A program made the position numbers and the translations under genes. 64,000 nucleotides of DNA, taken from assembly GCF_012767755.2 (NCBI RefSeq), contig NZ_AP023189.1, forward strand, positions 930,001 to 994,000, given 5' to 3'. The stretch's first letter is position 1. Each line of letters begins with the position of its first letter. This document shows, piece after piece, positions 16,204-25,136 of the stretch. The DNA comes from Pseudomonas tohonis. GTDB lineage: Bacteria > Pseudomonadota > Gammaproteobacteria > Pseudomonadales > Pseudomonadaceae. The notes beneath the pieces were generated by a model. The model worked only from the letters and a program-made list of their open reading frames with translations, had not been told where the DNA came from and made no database searches.

Positions 16204-16370
16204 GTTCTCAGGGCGGGGTGAAAGTCCCCACCGGCGGTAATTGCGCGTTGCGCATAGCCCGCGAGCGCTCATCCAGACAGCCGACTGCCAGCAGCGGACA
16301 GTCCTGGATGAGGTCAGCAGACCCGGTGTGATCCCGGGGCCGACGGTCATAGTCCGGATGAAGAGAGAAC
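16204..16370 (+). promoter_or_regulatory. FMN riboswitch (RFN element)
   Basis: The closing stem GTTCTC/GAGAAC brackets the RFN motifs: AGGGCGGGGTGAAAGTCCCC, ACCGGCGGTAAT, AGCCCGCGAGCG, CCTGGATGAGGTCAGCAGA, CCGGTGTGATCCCGGGGCCGACGGTCATAGTCCGGATG (shown by its parts). It should repress ribC and the genes after it when FMN is abundant. A 214-bp leader with two hairpins (16386-16403 and 16431-16450) separates it from ribC. Confidence 0.96.
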
Positions 16371-16584
16371 GGGATTGCCTGCCTGGGCGTGCGCCTGCAC
16401 GCCTGCGAAGTCCCTTTCGATCCAACGTGCCCTGTTTTTCCATAAACAGGAGTCCAACGATGTCCCATACCTTTCTCCCGGCGCTCGCAGCATCGTCTGC
16501 GTGGATGTCCGCGGCGGTTTCCCGGGTGCCTATAATGCGTTCCCGGGCCTCGTGCCCCGGCCGTTCCCTTGCAGTGGAGGTCCC

Positions 16585-17247
16585 ATGTTCACCGGCATAA
16601 TCGAAGCGATCGGCAGCATCCGTGCGCTCACCCCGAAGGGCGGTGACGTGCGCGTCTACGTGGCCACCGGCAAGCTCGACCTGGGTGACGTCAAACTCGG
16701 CGACAGCATCGCGGTCAACGGCGTCTGCCTCACCGCGGTGGAGCTGCCCGGCGACGGCTTCTGGGCCGATGTGAGCCGCGAGACCCTGGCCCGCACCGCC
16801 TTCATCGACCTGAAGACCGGCAGCAAGGTCAACCTCGAGAAGGCCCTGACCCCCACCAGCCGCCTCGGCGGGCACCTGGTCAGCGGTCATGTCGATGGCG
16901 TGGGCGAGGTCGTGGCACGGGAAGACAACGCCCGTGCCGTGCAATTTCGGATCCGCGCACCGCGTGAACTGGCGAAATACATAGCCCTGAAGGGGTCGAT
17001 CACCGTCGACGGCACGAGCCTGACGGTGAACGCGGTCAATGGCGCCGAATTCGAGCTGACCATCGTCCCGCACACCCTGGACGAGACCATCATGGCCGAC
17101 TACCGGCCGGGTCGGCAGGTCAACCTCGAGGTCGACCTCCTGGCGCGCTACCTGGAGCGCCTGCTGCTCGGCGACAAGGCCGCCGAGCCCGCCGCCTCGG
17201 GCCTGACCGAAAGCTTCCTCGCCGAACACGGCTACCTCAAACACTGA
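16585..17247 (+). CDS. ribC: Riboflavin synthase alpha subunit
   Basis: A 220-residue enzyme that converts two 6,7-dimethyl-8-ribityllumazine molecules into riboflavin. It has two similar lumazine-binding domains: MFTGIIEAIGSI...GDSIAVNGVCLTAV in the first and GHVDGVGEVV...ITVDGTSLTVN in the second. The ATG at 16585 has a GGAGG site just upstream; the frame extends further upstream but has no domain. The symbol follows E. coli/P. aeruginosa use; it is ribE in Bacillus naming. Confidence 0.96.
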   Translation: MFTGIIEAIGSIRALTPKGGDVRVYVATGKLDLGDVKLGDSIAVNGVCLTAVELPGDGFWADVSRETLARTAFIDLKTGSKVNLEKALTPTSRLGGHLVSGHVDGVGEVVAREDNARAVQFRIRAPRELAKYIALKGSITVDGTSLTVNAVNGAEFELTIVPHTLDETIMADYRPGRQVNLEVDLLARYLERLLLGDKAAEPAASGLTESFLAEHGYLKH

Positions 17248-17265
17248 ATCCATTAAGGAGGGCCC

Positions 17266-18360
17266 ATGGCTCTCAATACCGTTGACGAACTGATCGAAGA
17301 CATCCGCCAGGGCAAGATGGTCATCCTCATGGATGACGAGGACCGCGAGAACGAAGGCGACCTGATCATGGCCTCCGAGTGCGTGCAGGCCGAGCACATC
17401 AACTTCATGGCGCGCTTCGCCCGTGGCCTGATCTGCATGCCCATGACCCGCGAGCGCTGCGAGACCCTCAAGCTGCCGCTGATGGCGCCGCGCAACGGCT
17501 CCGGCTTCGGCACCAAGTTCACCGTCTCCATCGAGGCCGCCGAAGGCGTCACCACCGGCATCTCCGCCGCCGACCGCGCGCGCACCGTGCAGGCCGCCGC
17601 CGCCAAGAACGCCAAGGCCGACGACATCGTCAGCCCCGGCCACATCTTCCCGCTGATGGCCCAGCCCGGCGGCGTGCTGGCCCGCGCCGGCCACACCGAG
17701 GCGGCCTGCGACCTGGCGCGCATGGCCGGCTTCGAGCCGTCCGGGGTGATCTGCGAGGTGATGAACGACGACGGCACCATGTCCCGTCGTCCCGAGCTGG
17801 AGGCCTTCGCCGCCGAGCACGGGATCAAGATCGGCACCATCGCCGACCTCATCCACTACCGCCTCATCCACGAACGCACCGTCGAGCGCATCGCCGAGCA
17901 GCCGCTGGACAGCGAGCTGGGCCAGTTCAACCTGGTGACCTACCGCGACGCCGTCGAAGGCGACGTGCACATGGCCCTGACCCTGGGCACCATCAGCCCG
18001 GAAGAGCCGACCCTGGTGCGCGTGCACAACATGGACCCGCTGCGCGACCTGTTCATGGTCAACCAGGAAGGTCGCTGGAGCCTGCGCGCGGCGATGAAGG
18101 AAGTGGCCAAGGCCGGCAGCGGCGTCGTGCTGCTGCTGGGCAACCCGCTGACCGGCCCGCAGCTGCTGGCGCACCTGGAGCGCCAGCTGGGCAGCGATGC
18201 CAAGGTCACCAACCCCGCGACCTACAGCACCGTCGGGGCCGGCTCGCAGATTCTCCGCGATCTCGGTGTGCGCAAGATGCGCCTGATGAGTTCGCCGATG
18301 AAGTTCAATGCGATATCCGGTTTCGACCTGGAAGTTGTAGAATACCTGCCCGCTGAATGA
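17266..18360 (+). CDS. ribBA: DHBP synthase with degenerate RibA-like C-terminal domain (RibBA/RibBX)
   Basis: A 364-residue protein. The N-terminal half is an intact 3,4-dihydroxy-2-butanone-4-phosphate synthase: DDEDRENEGDL (R28-E29 region), SPGHIFPL, RAGHTEA (H143) and ICEVMNDDG. The C-terminal half aligns with GTP cyclohydrolase II, but where RibA has the zinc ligands in HSECLTGD and RCDCG, it has VHNMDPLRDLF (about residues 253-263) and no cysteines. This half is therefore probably not a cyclohydrolase; a true RibA is encoded at 22443. Such RibBX hybrids are known in other proteobacteria. Confidence 0.93.
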   Translation: MALNTVDELIEDIRQGKMVILMDDEDRENEGDLIMASECVQAEHINFMARFARGLICMPMTRERCETLKLPLMAPRNGSGFGTKFTVSIEAAEGVTTGISAADRARTVQAAAAKNAKADDIVSPGHIFPLMAQPGGVLARAGHTEAACDLARMAGFEPSGVICEVMNDDGTMSRRPELEAFAAEHGIKIGTIADLIHYRLIHERTVERIAEQPLDSELGQFNLVTYRDAVEGDVHMALTLGTISPEEPTLVRVHNMDPLRDLFMVNQEGRWSLRAAMKEVAKAGSGVVLLLGNPLTGPQLLAHLERQLGSDAKVTNPATYSTVGAGSQILRDLGVRKMRLMSSPMKFNAISGFDLEVVEYLPAE

Positions 18361-18365
18361 CCCGT

Positions 18366-18395
18366 AGGGCGCGTCACCTGCCGTGAACGCGCCCT
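18366..18395 (+). other. Intercistronic hairpin between ribBA and ribH
   Basis: AGGGCGCGT and ACGCGCCCT form a 9-bp stem extended by CAC/GTG around CTGCC. CGCTCTTT follows with only a short T-stretch, so it may be a weak attenuator or a stability element between ribBA and ribH. Confidence 0.55.
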
Positions 18396-18421
18396 CGCTC
18401 TTTAATGAACGAGAACTCGCC

Positions 18422-18898
18422 ATGACCCTGAAGACCATCGAAGGTACCTTCATCGCCCCCAAAGGCCGCTTCGCCCTGGTGGTCGGCCGCTTCAACAGCT
18501 TCGTCGTAGAAAGCCTGGTGAGCGGCGCCATAGACGCCCTGGTACGCCACGGCGTGAATGAAAGCGACATCACCATCATCCGTGCACCGGGTGCCTTCGA
18601 GATCCCGCTGGTGGCGCAGAAAGTCGCCCAGCGCGGCGAATACGCAGCGATCATCGCCCTCGGCGCCGTGATCCGTGGCGGCACCCCGCACTTCGAATAC
18701 GTCGCCGGTGAGTGCACCAAGGGCCTGGCCCAGGTGTCCATGGAATTCGGCGTACCGGTCGCCTTCGGCGTGCTGACGGTCGACTCCATCGAGCAGGCCA
18801 TCGAACGCTCCGGCACCAAGGCCGGCAACAAGGGCGCCGAAGCCGCCCTGTCCGCCCTCGAAATGGTCAGCCTGCTGGCGGCCTTGGAGGCCAAGTGA
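18422..18898 (+). CDS. ribH: 6,7-Dimethyl-8-ribityllumazine synthase
   Basis: A 158-residue enzyme that joins 5-amino-6-ribitylaminouracil with DHBP to form lumazine. [46 protein letters not shown] (with the catalytic His), and [15 protein letters not shown] are all present. The length is standard. It is called ribE in E. coli and P. aeruginosa lists. The start ATG at 18422 follows a GAGAAC region; its stop overlaps the nusB GTG start. Confidence 0.97.
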   Translation: MTLKTIEGTFIAPKGRFALVVGRFNSFVVESLVSGAIDALVRHGVNESDITIIRAPGAFEIPLVAQKVAQRGEYAAIIALGAVIRGGTPHFEYVAGECTKGLAQVSMEFGVPVAFGVLTVDSIEQAIERSGTKAGNKGAEAALSALEMVSLLAALEAK

Positions 18899-19386
18899 GT
18901 TTCAACAGCGACATCGACAACCCGGACGAAGGCAAGAAGCCCGTAGCCAAGGGCAAGACCGCCGCCCGTCGCCAGGCCCGCAGCCTGGCCGTCCAGGCCC
19001 TGTACCAGTGGCACATCGCCCGCCAGCCGCTCAACGAGATCGAGGCGCAGTTCCGCGTCGACAACGATTTCGCGGCCGTCGACGGTGCCTACTTCCACGA
19101 GATCCTCCACGGCGTACCGCGCCAGGTGACCGAGATCGACGAGGCCTTCACGCCTTGCCTGGACCGGCCCCTGGCGGAGGTCGACCCGGTCGAGCTCGCC
19201 GTGCTGCGCCTCTCCACCTACGAGCTGCGCAACCGCATCGACGTGCCCTACCGCGTGGTGATCAACGAAGGCATCGAGCTGGCCAAGGTCTTCGGCGCCA
19301 CCGACGGGCACAAGTTCGTCAACGGCGTCCTCGACAAGCTGGCACCGCTGCTGCGTGCCGCCGAGGTCCGTGGCGCCAAGCGCTGA
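18895..19386 (+). CDS. nusB: Transcription antitermination factor NusB
   Basis: A 163-residue all-helical RNA-binding protein that joins NusE/S10 at boxA in rRNA antitermination. [19 protein letters not shown] at the N-terminus and [32 protein letters not shown] near the C-terminus are the family blocks. The start is a GTG whose bases overlap the ribH stop (GTGA), so translation is coupled. Confidence 0.96.
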   Translation: MSFNSDIDNPDEGKKPVAKGKTAARRQARSLAVQALYQWHIARQPLNEIEAQFRVDNDFAAVDGAYFHEILHGVPRQVTEIDEAFTPCLDRPLAEVDPVELAVLRLSTYELRNRIDVPYRVVINEGIELAKVFGATDGHKFVNGVLDKLAPLLRAAEVRGAKR

Positions 19387-19393
19387 CCGATGA

Positions 19394-20362
19394 ATGGGTG
19401 AGTTCGAGCTGATCCGCCGCTACTTCGTCGCCGCTGCCTGTGCAGCGGCCGGCGAGGGCATCGCGCTCGGCATCGGCGACGACTGCGCCCTGCTGCAACT
19501 CCCCGCCGGCGAACAGCTGGCGGTCTCCACCGATACCCTGGTCGCCGGGGTGCATTTCCCCGTCCTGTGCGATCCCTTCCTGCTCGGCCAGCGCGCCCTG
19601 GCGGTTTCCGTCAGCGACCTGGCCGCCATGGGCGCCACGCCCGTCGGCTTCACCCTCGCCCTGACCTTGCCGGCCGCCGATGCGGACTGGCTGCAAGGCC
19701 TAGCCCGTGGCCTCGACGCCATGGCCCGCGACTGCGCCATCTCCCTGATCGGCGGCGACACCACCCGTGGGCCGCTGAGCCTGACCCTCACCGTGTTCGG
19801 CCGCGTGCCCGCCGGTCAGGCCCTGACCCGAGCCGGTGCCCGTCCCGGCGACCTGCTCTGCGTCGGCGGCAGCCTGGGCGACGGCGCCGGCGCCTTGCCC
19901 CTGGTGCTCGGCGAGCGCGACGACGACAGCCACGAGGCCCGTGCGCTGCTCGCCCACTACTGGTCGCCGCCGCCGCAGATCGGCCTCGGCCTCGCCCTGC
20001 GTGGCAAGGCCAGCGCGGCGCTGGACATTTCCGATGGCCTGCTCGCCGATTGCGGGCACATCGCCGCTGCCTCCGCTGTCGCACTGGTGGTGGAGCGCGA
20101 GCGCCTGCCGCTGTCCGCCGGCCTGCGTGCGCTCTACCCGCGCGAGCCGGCCCTGAACCACGCCCTGGCCGGTGGCGACGACTACCGCCTGGCCTTCACC
20201 CTGCCGCCGCAGCACCTGGCGTCCCTGCTGGCCGAATGGCCAGGGGTCACCGTGATTGGCCGTGTCGAGGCGGGCACGGGCGTGCACCTGCTCGATGCCG
20301 ACGGCAGGGACATCCGGCCGCCGGCACGGGGCTTTCAACATTTCGGGAGTCAAGGTGACTGA
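19394..20362 (+). CDS. thiL: Thiamine-monophosphate kinase
   Basis: A 322-residue enzyme that phosphorylates thiamine monophosphate to the active pyrophosphate cofactor. It has GEFELIRRYF, the metal-binding IGDDCALL near residue 29, STDTLVAGVHF, SDLAAMGATPVGFTL, and SLIGGDTTRGPLSLTLTVFG. It starts 7 bp after nusB and overlaps pgpA by 8 bp. Confidence 0.96.
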   Translation: MGEFELIRRYFVAAACAAAGEGIALGIGDDCALLQLPAGEQLAVSTDTLVAGVHFPVLCDPFLLGQRALAVSVSDLAAMGATPVGFTLALTLPAADADWLQGLARGLDAMARDCAISLIGGDTTRGPLSLTLTVFGRVPAGQALTRAGARPGDLLCVGGSLGDGAGALPLVLGERDDDSHEARALLAHYWSPPPQIGLGLALRGKASAALDISDGLLADCGHIAAASAVALVVERERLPLSAGLRALYPREPALNHALAGGDDYRLAFTLPPQHLASLLAEWPGVTVIGRVEAGTGVHLLDADGRDIRPPARGFQHFGSQGD

Positions 20363-20858
20363 TCATCCGCAGCAAGCGCCGGCCCAGCCGGTCCCGCCCT
20401 CGGTCTGGCGCAACCCCTGGCATTTCCTCGCCTTCGGTTTCGGCTCCGGGACCCTGCCCAAGGCCCCCGGCACCTGGGGCTCGCTGGTGGCGCTGCCGTT
20501 CATCCCGCTCTGGCAGATGCTGCCCGACTGGGGCTACTGGCTGATGCTCGGGCTGACCATGCTGTTCGGCTTCTGGCTGTGCGGCAAGGTCGCCGACGAC
20601 CTGCGCGTGCACGACCACGAGGGCATCGTCTGGGACGAGATGGTCGGCATGTGGATCACCCTCTGGCTGGTGCCCGAGGGGTGGCAGTGGCTGCTGCTAG
20701 GCTTCCTGGTATTCAGGTTCATGGACATCCTCAAGCCCTGGCCGATCCGCTGGATCGACCGGCATGTCCATGGCGGCGTCGGCATCATGCTCGACGACGT
20801 GCTGGCCGGCGTCTTCGCCTGGCTGGCGATGCAACTGATCGTCTGGGGCCTGGGCTAG
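20355..20858 (+). CDS. pgpA: Phosphatidylglycerophosphatase A
   Basis: A 167-residue inner-membrane phosphatase that makes phosphatidylglycerol. FGSGTLPKAPGTWGSLVALP near residues 29-48 and HDHEGIVWDEMVGMWITL in the middle are the PgpA signatures, with several hydrophobic helices. The GTG at 20355 (VTDHPQQAPAQP) lies inside the end of thiL, so the two genes overlap and are probably coupled. Confidence 0.95.
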   Translation: MTDHPQQAPAQPVPPSVWRNPWHFLAFGFGSGTLPKAPGTWGSLVALPFIPLWQMLPDWGYWLMLGLTMLFGFWLCGKVADDLRVHDHEGIVWDEMVGMWITLWLVPEGWQWLLLGFLVFRFMDILKPWPIRWIDRHVHGGVGIMLDDVLAGVFAWLAMQLIVWGLG

Positions 20859-20895
20859 TCCGGCCGGGCGGGCACTTGGCGGGAGCGGAGCGGGA

Positions 20896-21675
20896 GTGAA
20901 GATGCGCGGCTGGTTGATTGGTCTGCTGGCGATGATGGCGGCGCCCTGGGCGCTGGCCACGGACGTGCCGGGCGACACGCCCGGGGCGGGCCCGGCGGAA
21001 GTGGTCATCGCCGCGGAAGTCTGGGACGCGCACACCGAGGCCGACGGCACCGGCCTCGGCTGGGACGTTTTGCGCAAGGTCTTCGAGCCGGTCGGCGTGC
21101 GCCTGCGCATCCGCTCCGTGCCCTACACCCGCTCCATCGGCCTGGTGAAGCGCGGCGAGGCGGACGCCTGGGTCGGCTCCTACCGTGACGAAGTGCCCTG
21201 GGCCCTCTACCCCCGCTGGAACTACGACGCCGACCGCATCAGCGCCCTGGGCCTCACCGGCTCGCCGGTGCCGACCCTGGCCGGGCTCGGGCAGTACCGC
21301 CTGGTATGGATGCGTGGCTACGGATACGAGCGCTATCTGCCGAACCTGACCCACTTCAAGGAAATCGAGCGCCGGGGCGGTATCCTTTCGATGCTCGACC
21401 TCGGTCACGCCGACTACTACATCGACGCGCGCACCGAGGTCGACGAAGTGCTGCGCCAGAGCCCGACCCCCGAGAACTACCGTGCCACCTTCCTGACCCG
21501 GCTCAAGCTCTATGTCGGCTTCGGCGACACGGCCCGGGGGCGCGAGTTCGCCGCGTTGTTCGACGAGCGCATGGCGCGCCTGGTGCACAACGGCGAACTG
21601 CGCGCCGTATTCGCCCACTGGGGCCAGCCCTATCCCTTCGACCCGGAACCGGAGAACACCCATGCGTCGCCTTGA
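20896..21675 (+). CDS. Periplasmic substrate-binding-like protein (SBP_bac_3 family)
   Basis: A 259-residue protein with a signal peptide (MRGWLIGLLAMMAAPWALA) and a type 2 periplasmic-binding fold resembling polar amino-acid binding proteins: GLGWDVLRKVFEPVGVRLRIRSVPYTRSIGLVKRGEADAWVGSY. No transporter genes adjoin it, so it could be a binding protein or a sensor partner working alone. GTG 20896 and ATG 20902 are both possible starts. It overlaps the next gene by 14 bp. Confidence 0.8.
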   Translation: MKMRGWLIGLLAMMAAPWALATDVPGDTPGAGPAEVVIAAEVWDAHTEADGTGLGWDVLRKVFEPVGVRLRIRSVPYTRSIGLVKRGEADAWVGSYRDEVPWALYPRWNYDADRISALGLTGSPVPTLAGLGQYRLVWMRGYGYERYLPNLTHFKEIERRGGILSMLDLGHADYYIDARTEVDEVLRQSPTPENYRATFLTRLKLYVGFGDTARGREFAALFDERMARLVHNGELRAVFAHWGQPYPFDPEPENTHASP

Positions 21676-22312
21676 TCTGCTCTGCGCCGGCCTGCTGCTG
21701 GCGTACTGCGGCGCCCTCCACGCCGAACCCCAGGTGCAGGTGGTCGGCCTCTTCCCCAACGCCGCGGTGATCAGCGTCGACGGCCAGCGCAAGCTGGTGA
21801 AGGTCGGCCAGACCGGCCCCGGCGGCGTCGAGGTGGTCAGCGCCAGCAGCCGTGGCGCCGTGTTGCGCGTCGGCGGCATCGAGCGCACCTACGAACTGTC
21901 CCGCGAGTACAACCAGGCCGGCGCCAGCGCCCCGCAGAAGACCCAGATGAGCATCGCCCGTGGCAACAACGGCCACTTCATGGTGGCCGGCGCCATCGAA
22001 GGCCATCCCGTGCAGTTCATGGTCGACACCGGTGCCTCCACCGTCGCCATGAGCGAGAACCAGGCGCGCATCCTCGGCATCGACTACCGCGTCACCGGCA
22101 AGCCGATGACCGCCAGCACCGCCTCCGGCACCGTGCGTGCCTGGCGGGTGGTCTTCGACCGGGTCAAGGTCGGGCCGCTGGAAGTGCTCGGCGTCGAAGG
22201 CGCCGTGGTCGAGGGCGACGCGCCCGTCGACGTGCTGCTGGGCATGAGCTTCCTCAACCGCGTGCGCTGGCGCGAGGACCAGGGCGTGCTGCTGCTCGAA
22301 TCGAAGATCTAG
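21662..22312 (+). CDS. Retropepsin-like aspartic protease, exported
   Basis: A 216-residue protein with a signal peptide ([21 protein letters not shown]) and a C-terminal retroviral-type aspartic protease domain (clan AA, TIGR02281-like). The catalytic motif is MVDTGAST near residue 120, followed by [14 protein letters not shown] periplasmic protease is predicted; the substrate is unknown. It overlaps the upstream gene by 14 bp and is read in another frame. Confidence 0.85.
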   Translation: MRRLDLLCAGLLLAYCGALHAEPQVQVVGLFPNAAVISVDGQRKLVKVGQTGPGGVEVVSASSRGAVLRVGGIERTYELSREYNQAGASAPQKTQMSIARGNNGHFMVAGAIEGHPVQFMVDTGASTVAMSENQARILGIDYRVTGKPMTASTASGTVRAWRVVFDRVKVGPLEVLGVEGAVVEGDAPVDVLLGMSFLNRVRWREDQGVLLLESKI

Positions 22313-22442
22313 GCGAGGTTCGGCGGGCCTCGCGGGCGCGATGGTCCTAGCGTTTCGATCCTTATCCCCAACTATTCAGTCTGACCGGCCGGTTAATGCT
22401 GCTGATACAATGCCGGCCTTTCGAAACCCCAGGAGATCCGTG

Positions 22443-23057
22443 GTGTCCGTCGTCTTCGTCGCCGCCTCCCAACTGCCCACGCCCTTCGGCCTGTTCACCA
22501 TGCACGGCTTCCTCGACCAGGCCAGCGGCAAGGAACACGTCGCCCTGACCATGGGCGAGTTCGCCGACGGCGCCCCGGTGCTCGGCCGCCTGCATTCCGA
22601 ATGCCTGACCGGCGACGCCCTGTTCAGCCTGCGCTGCGACTGCGGCTTCCAGCTCGAGGCCGCCCTGCGCGCCATCGCCGAGGAAGGCCGTGGCGTGCTG
22701 CTCTACCTGCGCCAGGAAGGCCGTGGCATCGGCCTCCTGAACAAGATCCGCGCCTACGAACTGCAGGACGGCGGCGCCGACACGGTCGAAGCCAACGAGC
22801 GCCTGGGCTTCGGCGCCGACCAGCGCGACTACGCCATCTGCCTGCCGATGCTCGACCACCTGGGCATCTCCGGCATCAAGCTGATGACCAACAACCCGCG
22901 CAAGGTGAAGGCCCTGGAAGGCTTCGGCATCCGCGTCGCCGAACGCGTGCCGCTGCAGACCGGCCTCAACCCGCACAACAAGAAGTACCTGGCGACCAAG
23001 GCCGGCAAGCTCGGCCACATGCTCGGCAGCCTGCACCAGGGCGAAGTCGAGCTATGA
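22443..23057 (+). CDS. ribA: GTP cyclohydrolase II
   Basis: A 204-residue enzyme for the first step of riboflavin synthesis. All three zinc cysteines are in place (C54 in [11 protein letters not shown]65 and C67 in LRCDCG), with [22 protein letters not shown] and [12 protein letters not shown]. It supplies the activity that the RibBA C-terminal half lacks. The start is one of two adjacent GTG codons (22440 or 22443); the second gives the length usual for the family. The stop overlaps the next gene. Confidence 0.97.
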   Translation: MSVVFVAASQLPTPFGLFTMHGFLDQASGKEHVALTMGEFADGAPVLGRLHSECLTGDALFSLRCDCGFQLEAALRAIAEEGRGVLLYLRQEGRGIGLLNKIRAYELQDGGADTVEANERLGFGADQRDYAICLPMLDHLGISGIKLMTNNPRKVKALEGFGIRVAERVPLQTGLNPHNKKYLATKAGKLGHMLGSLHQGEVEL

Positions 23058-23473
23058 CCCGCAACCAGGTGCGCCGCAAGCTGGGCCTGGAATGGTGGGC
23101 CTACCTCGCCATCGCCCTGGCCCCGCTGTTCGTGCTCAACCTGCTGTTCGGCTCCGGCGAGCCGGTGTTCCCCGCCCTGGAGATGCCGTTGTTCCTGGCG
23201 GCGATGATCTCCATGTTCATCAGCCTGCCGCTGTTCCGCGGCTACAAGCGCGCCCTGATCGCCACCGAGGAAGCCCTCGACAGCGAAGAAGAGCCCGCCG
23301 CCTGGATCGCCCTGGCCAGCGCCCGTCGCGTCGCCTTCCTCGGCGCCGGCCTGCCGGCCTGGATCGGTGCGGTGGCCGTGTTCGCCGGCCTCAACGCCGT
23401 GGCCCTGGTGCTGCTGGCCCTCGGCAGCGTGGTGATCTTCAGCCTCTACCGCATACCCCGCCAGCTGGCCTGA
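23054..23473 (+). CDS. Small multi-pass membrane protein, function unknown
   Basis: A 139-residue protein with about four hydrophobic helices ([40 protein letters not shown], and two after residue 90). No family function is recognisable; weak resemblance to transporter helices may have led to MFS-like labels in related genomes. It overlaps ribA by 4 bp (ATGA) and the next gene by 1 bp (TGATG), so it sits in a translationally coupled chain. Confidence 0.78.
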   Translation: MTRNQVRRKLGLEWWAYLAIALAPLFVLNLLFGSGEPVFPALEMPLFLAAMISMFISLPLFRGYKRALIATEEALDSEEEPAAWIALASARRVAFLGAGLPAWIGAVAVFAGLNAVALVLLALGSVVIFSLYRIPRQLA

Positions 23474-24270
23474 TGCGCGGCCTGCTCGGCGCTTTGCTGC
23501 TGTGCCTGGCCTTGCCGGCGACGGCGCAGCTGCGCATCGTCAGCCTCGCCCCCTCCCTGACCGAAATCATGCTCGAACTCGACGCCGGCGACCTGCTGGT
23601 GGGCGTGCTCGATGGCGGCGAGCGTCCGGCCGGGCTGGCCGACCTGCCCAGCGTCGGCCGCTACGGCCAGCTGGAGATCGAAAGCCTGCTGGCACTCGAG
23701 CCCGACCTCGTGCTGCTGTGGCCCGACAGTGTCGGTGCCGCCGGGCGTGAACAGCTGCGCCGCACCCCCATCGCACAGTTGCAGGTGGAGCCGCGCGAAC
23801 TCGACGAACTCGCCGGGCTGTTCGCCGAAGTCGGCGAGCGGGTAGGGCGAGCCGAATGCGGCCGGGAGCTCAGCCGGCGCTTCGCCGCCGGGCTCGCCGA
23901 GCTGCGCGGCACGTACCGCCGCGACGTGCCGCTGCCGGTGTTCTACCAGGTGTGGGACAAACCGCTGTACACCCTCGGCGGGCGGCAGATCGTCAGCGAC
24001 GCCTTGCGCGTCTGCGGCGCCGAGAACGTCTTCGCCGACCAGCGCCTGCCCGCGCCCCAGGTCAGCATCGAATCCGTCCTGCAGCGCCAGCCCCGCGTCA
24101 TCCTCGTCAGCGAACCGGCCCACGCCGCCGCCTGGCAGGCCTGGCCGCAGATCCCCGCCGTCGCCGCCGGCCAGGTGTGGCCGGTGCCCGACCGCGGCCT
24201 GGAGCGCCCCAGCTTCCAGATGCTCGACGCCACCCGGAAGCTCTGCGAGCGCCTCGCCAGCGCTCGTTGA
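23473..24270 (+). CDS. BtuF-like periplasmic cobalamin-binding protein
   Basis: A 265-residue protein with a signal peptide ([18 protein letters not shown]) and a type III periplasmic-binding fold of the BtuF/FhuD class: RIVSLAPSLTEIMLELDAGDLLVGV, DLPSVGRYGQLEIESLLALEPDLVLLW, and ENVFADQRLPAPQVSIESVL. B12 or corrinoid binding is the most likely role; heme or siderophore binding is possible. In P. aeruginosa the equivalent gene lies beside dxs; here a 16-kb block separates them. Confidence 0.85.
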   Translation: MRGLLGALLLCLALPATAQLRIVSLAPSLTEIMLELDAGDLLVGVLDGGERPAGLADLPSVGRYGQLEIESLLALEPDLVLLWPDSVGAAGREQLRRTPIAQLQVEPRELDELAGLFAEVGERVGRAECGRELSRRFAAGLAELRGTYRRDVPLPVFYQVWDKPLYTLGGRQIVSDALRVCGAENVFADQRLPAPQVSIESVLQRQPRVILVSEPAHAAAWQAWPQIPAVAAGQVWPVPDRGLERPSFQMLDATRKLCERLASAR

Positions 24271-24328
24271 GCTCCGCCCGACGCAGCCTACGAAAGACGC
24301 CATCCGCAGCGAGCACCCAGCGGGCTGT

Positions 24329-24437
24329 AGGGTGGATGACGCTTCACCCATCCACCATGGGCAGGCAGGAGTCGATGGGTTTGGCGCCGAGGCTGGTCGG
24401 CACCTCGATGGCGGATGAAAAGAGCGTCACCCACCCT
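24329..24437. repeat. Inverted-repeat unit between btuF-like gene and response regulator gene
   Basis: GGTGGATGACGCTTCACCC at 24331 recurs in inverted, diverged form as AGCGTCACCCACCC at 24424, and the first arm itself folds (GGTGGATG/CATCCACC). It marks the boundary between the core block and the amide island in the convergent gap. Confidence 0.55.
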
Positions 24438-24463
24438 TGCATCGCCTGGCTTCAAAAGGCGCA

Positions 24464-25123
24464 TCAACGTCCCGCCGACATCGCCACCGCCGCCGCGGCG
24501 GTGCGGGTTTCGACGCCCAGCTTCACGTAGACGTGCTCCAGGTGCTTGTTCACCGTGCGCGGGCTGAGGCCGAGGATGTCGCCGATGTCGCGGTTGGTCT
24601 TGCCGCAGGCCACCCAGTGCAGCACCTCCATTTCCCGGCCGGTGAGCTGGAAGCGCGAGGCCAGCGCCTCCTGGGTCTGCTCGTCGTCCAGGGCCGGTCG
24701 TGGTGCCGGGGCGCTGCGTACGGCCTGCAGGGCGCGGGCGGTGCGCAGGTGGGCGGCGACGCGGGCGAGCACCTCGTCGGGCTTGATCGGCTTGGTCACG
24801 TAGTCGATGCCGCCGGCAGCGAAGCCTTCCACCACGTGCTCGCTCTCGGTCAGCGCGGTCATGAACAGCACCGGGATGTCCGCCGTCTCGCCGCTGGCCT
24901 TGAGCCGGCGGCAGGTCTCGAAGCCGTCCATGCCCGGCATCATCGCGTCCAGCAGGATCACGTCCGGCTGGCTGCGCTGGGCGCGTTCCAGGGCGCTGGC
25001 GCCGTCCAGCGCCACCAGCACCCTGTAGCCGGCGGCGTCGAGGGCATCGCTGAGCAGGGCGAGGTTGTCCGGGGTGTCGTCGACGATCAGCACCACGGCG
25101 CTGTCACGGCTCGGGCTGTGCAT
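24464..25123 (-). CDS. LuxR-family response regulator
   Basis: A 219-residue regulator with an N-terminal receiver domain (VVLIVDDTPDN acidic pair, DVILLDAMMPGMDG with the phospho-Asp, and the late TKP lysine) and a C-terminal LuxR/NarL helix-turn-helix (LTGREMEVLHWVACGKTNRDIGDILGLSPRTVNKHL). It lies 13 bp downstream of the NCS1-type hybrid kinase gene and is almost certainly its partner. The two palindromes at 28693-28730 are plausible targets, since NarL-type regulators bind short inverted repeats. This is inference from position. Confidence 0.9.
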   Translation of the reverse strand: MHSPSRDSAVVLIVDDTPDNLALLSDALDAAGYRVLVALDGASALERAQRSQPDVILLDAMMPGMDGFETCRRLKASGETADIPVLFMTALTESEHVVEGFAAGGIDYVTKPIKPDEVLARVAAHLRTARALQAVRSAPAPRPALDDEQTQEALASRFQLTGREMEVLHWVACGKTNRDIGDILGLSPRTVNKHLEHVYVKLGVETRTAAAAVAMSAGR

Positions 25124-25136
25124 GGTCTCCTCCTGT

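Noticed and set aside
16168..19311. 1047-residue minus-strand open frame over the rib operon
   Set aside because: It runs antisense through the FMN riboswitch, ribC, ribBA, ribH and part of nusB, all with strong family matches. The translation has no domain.
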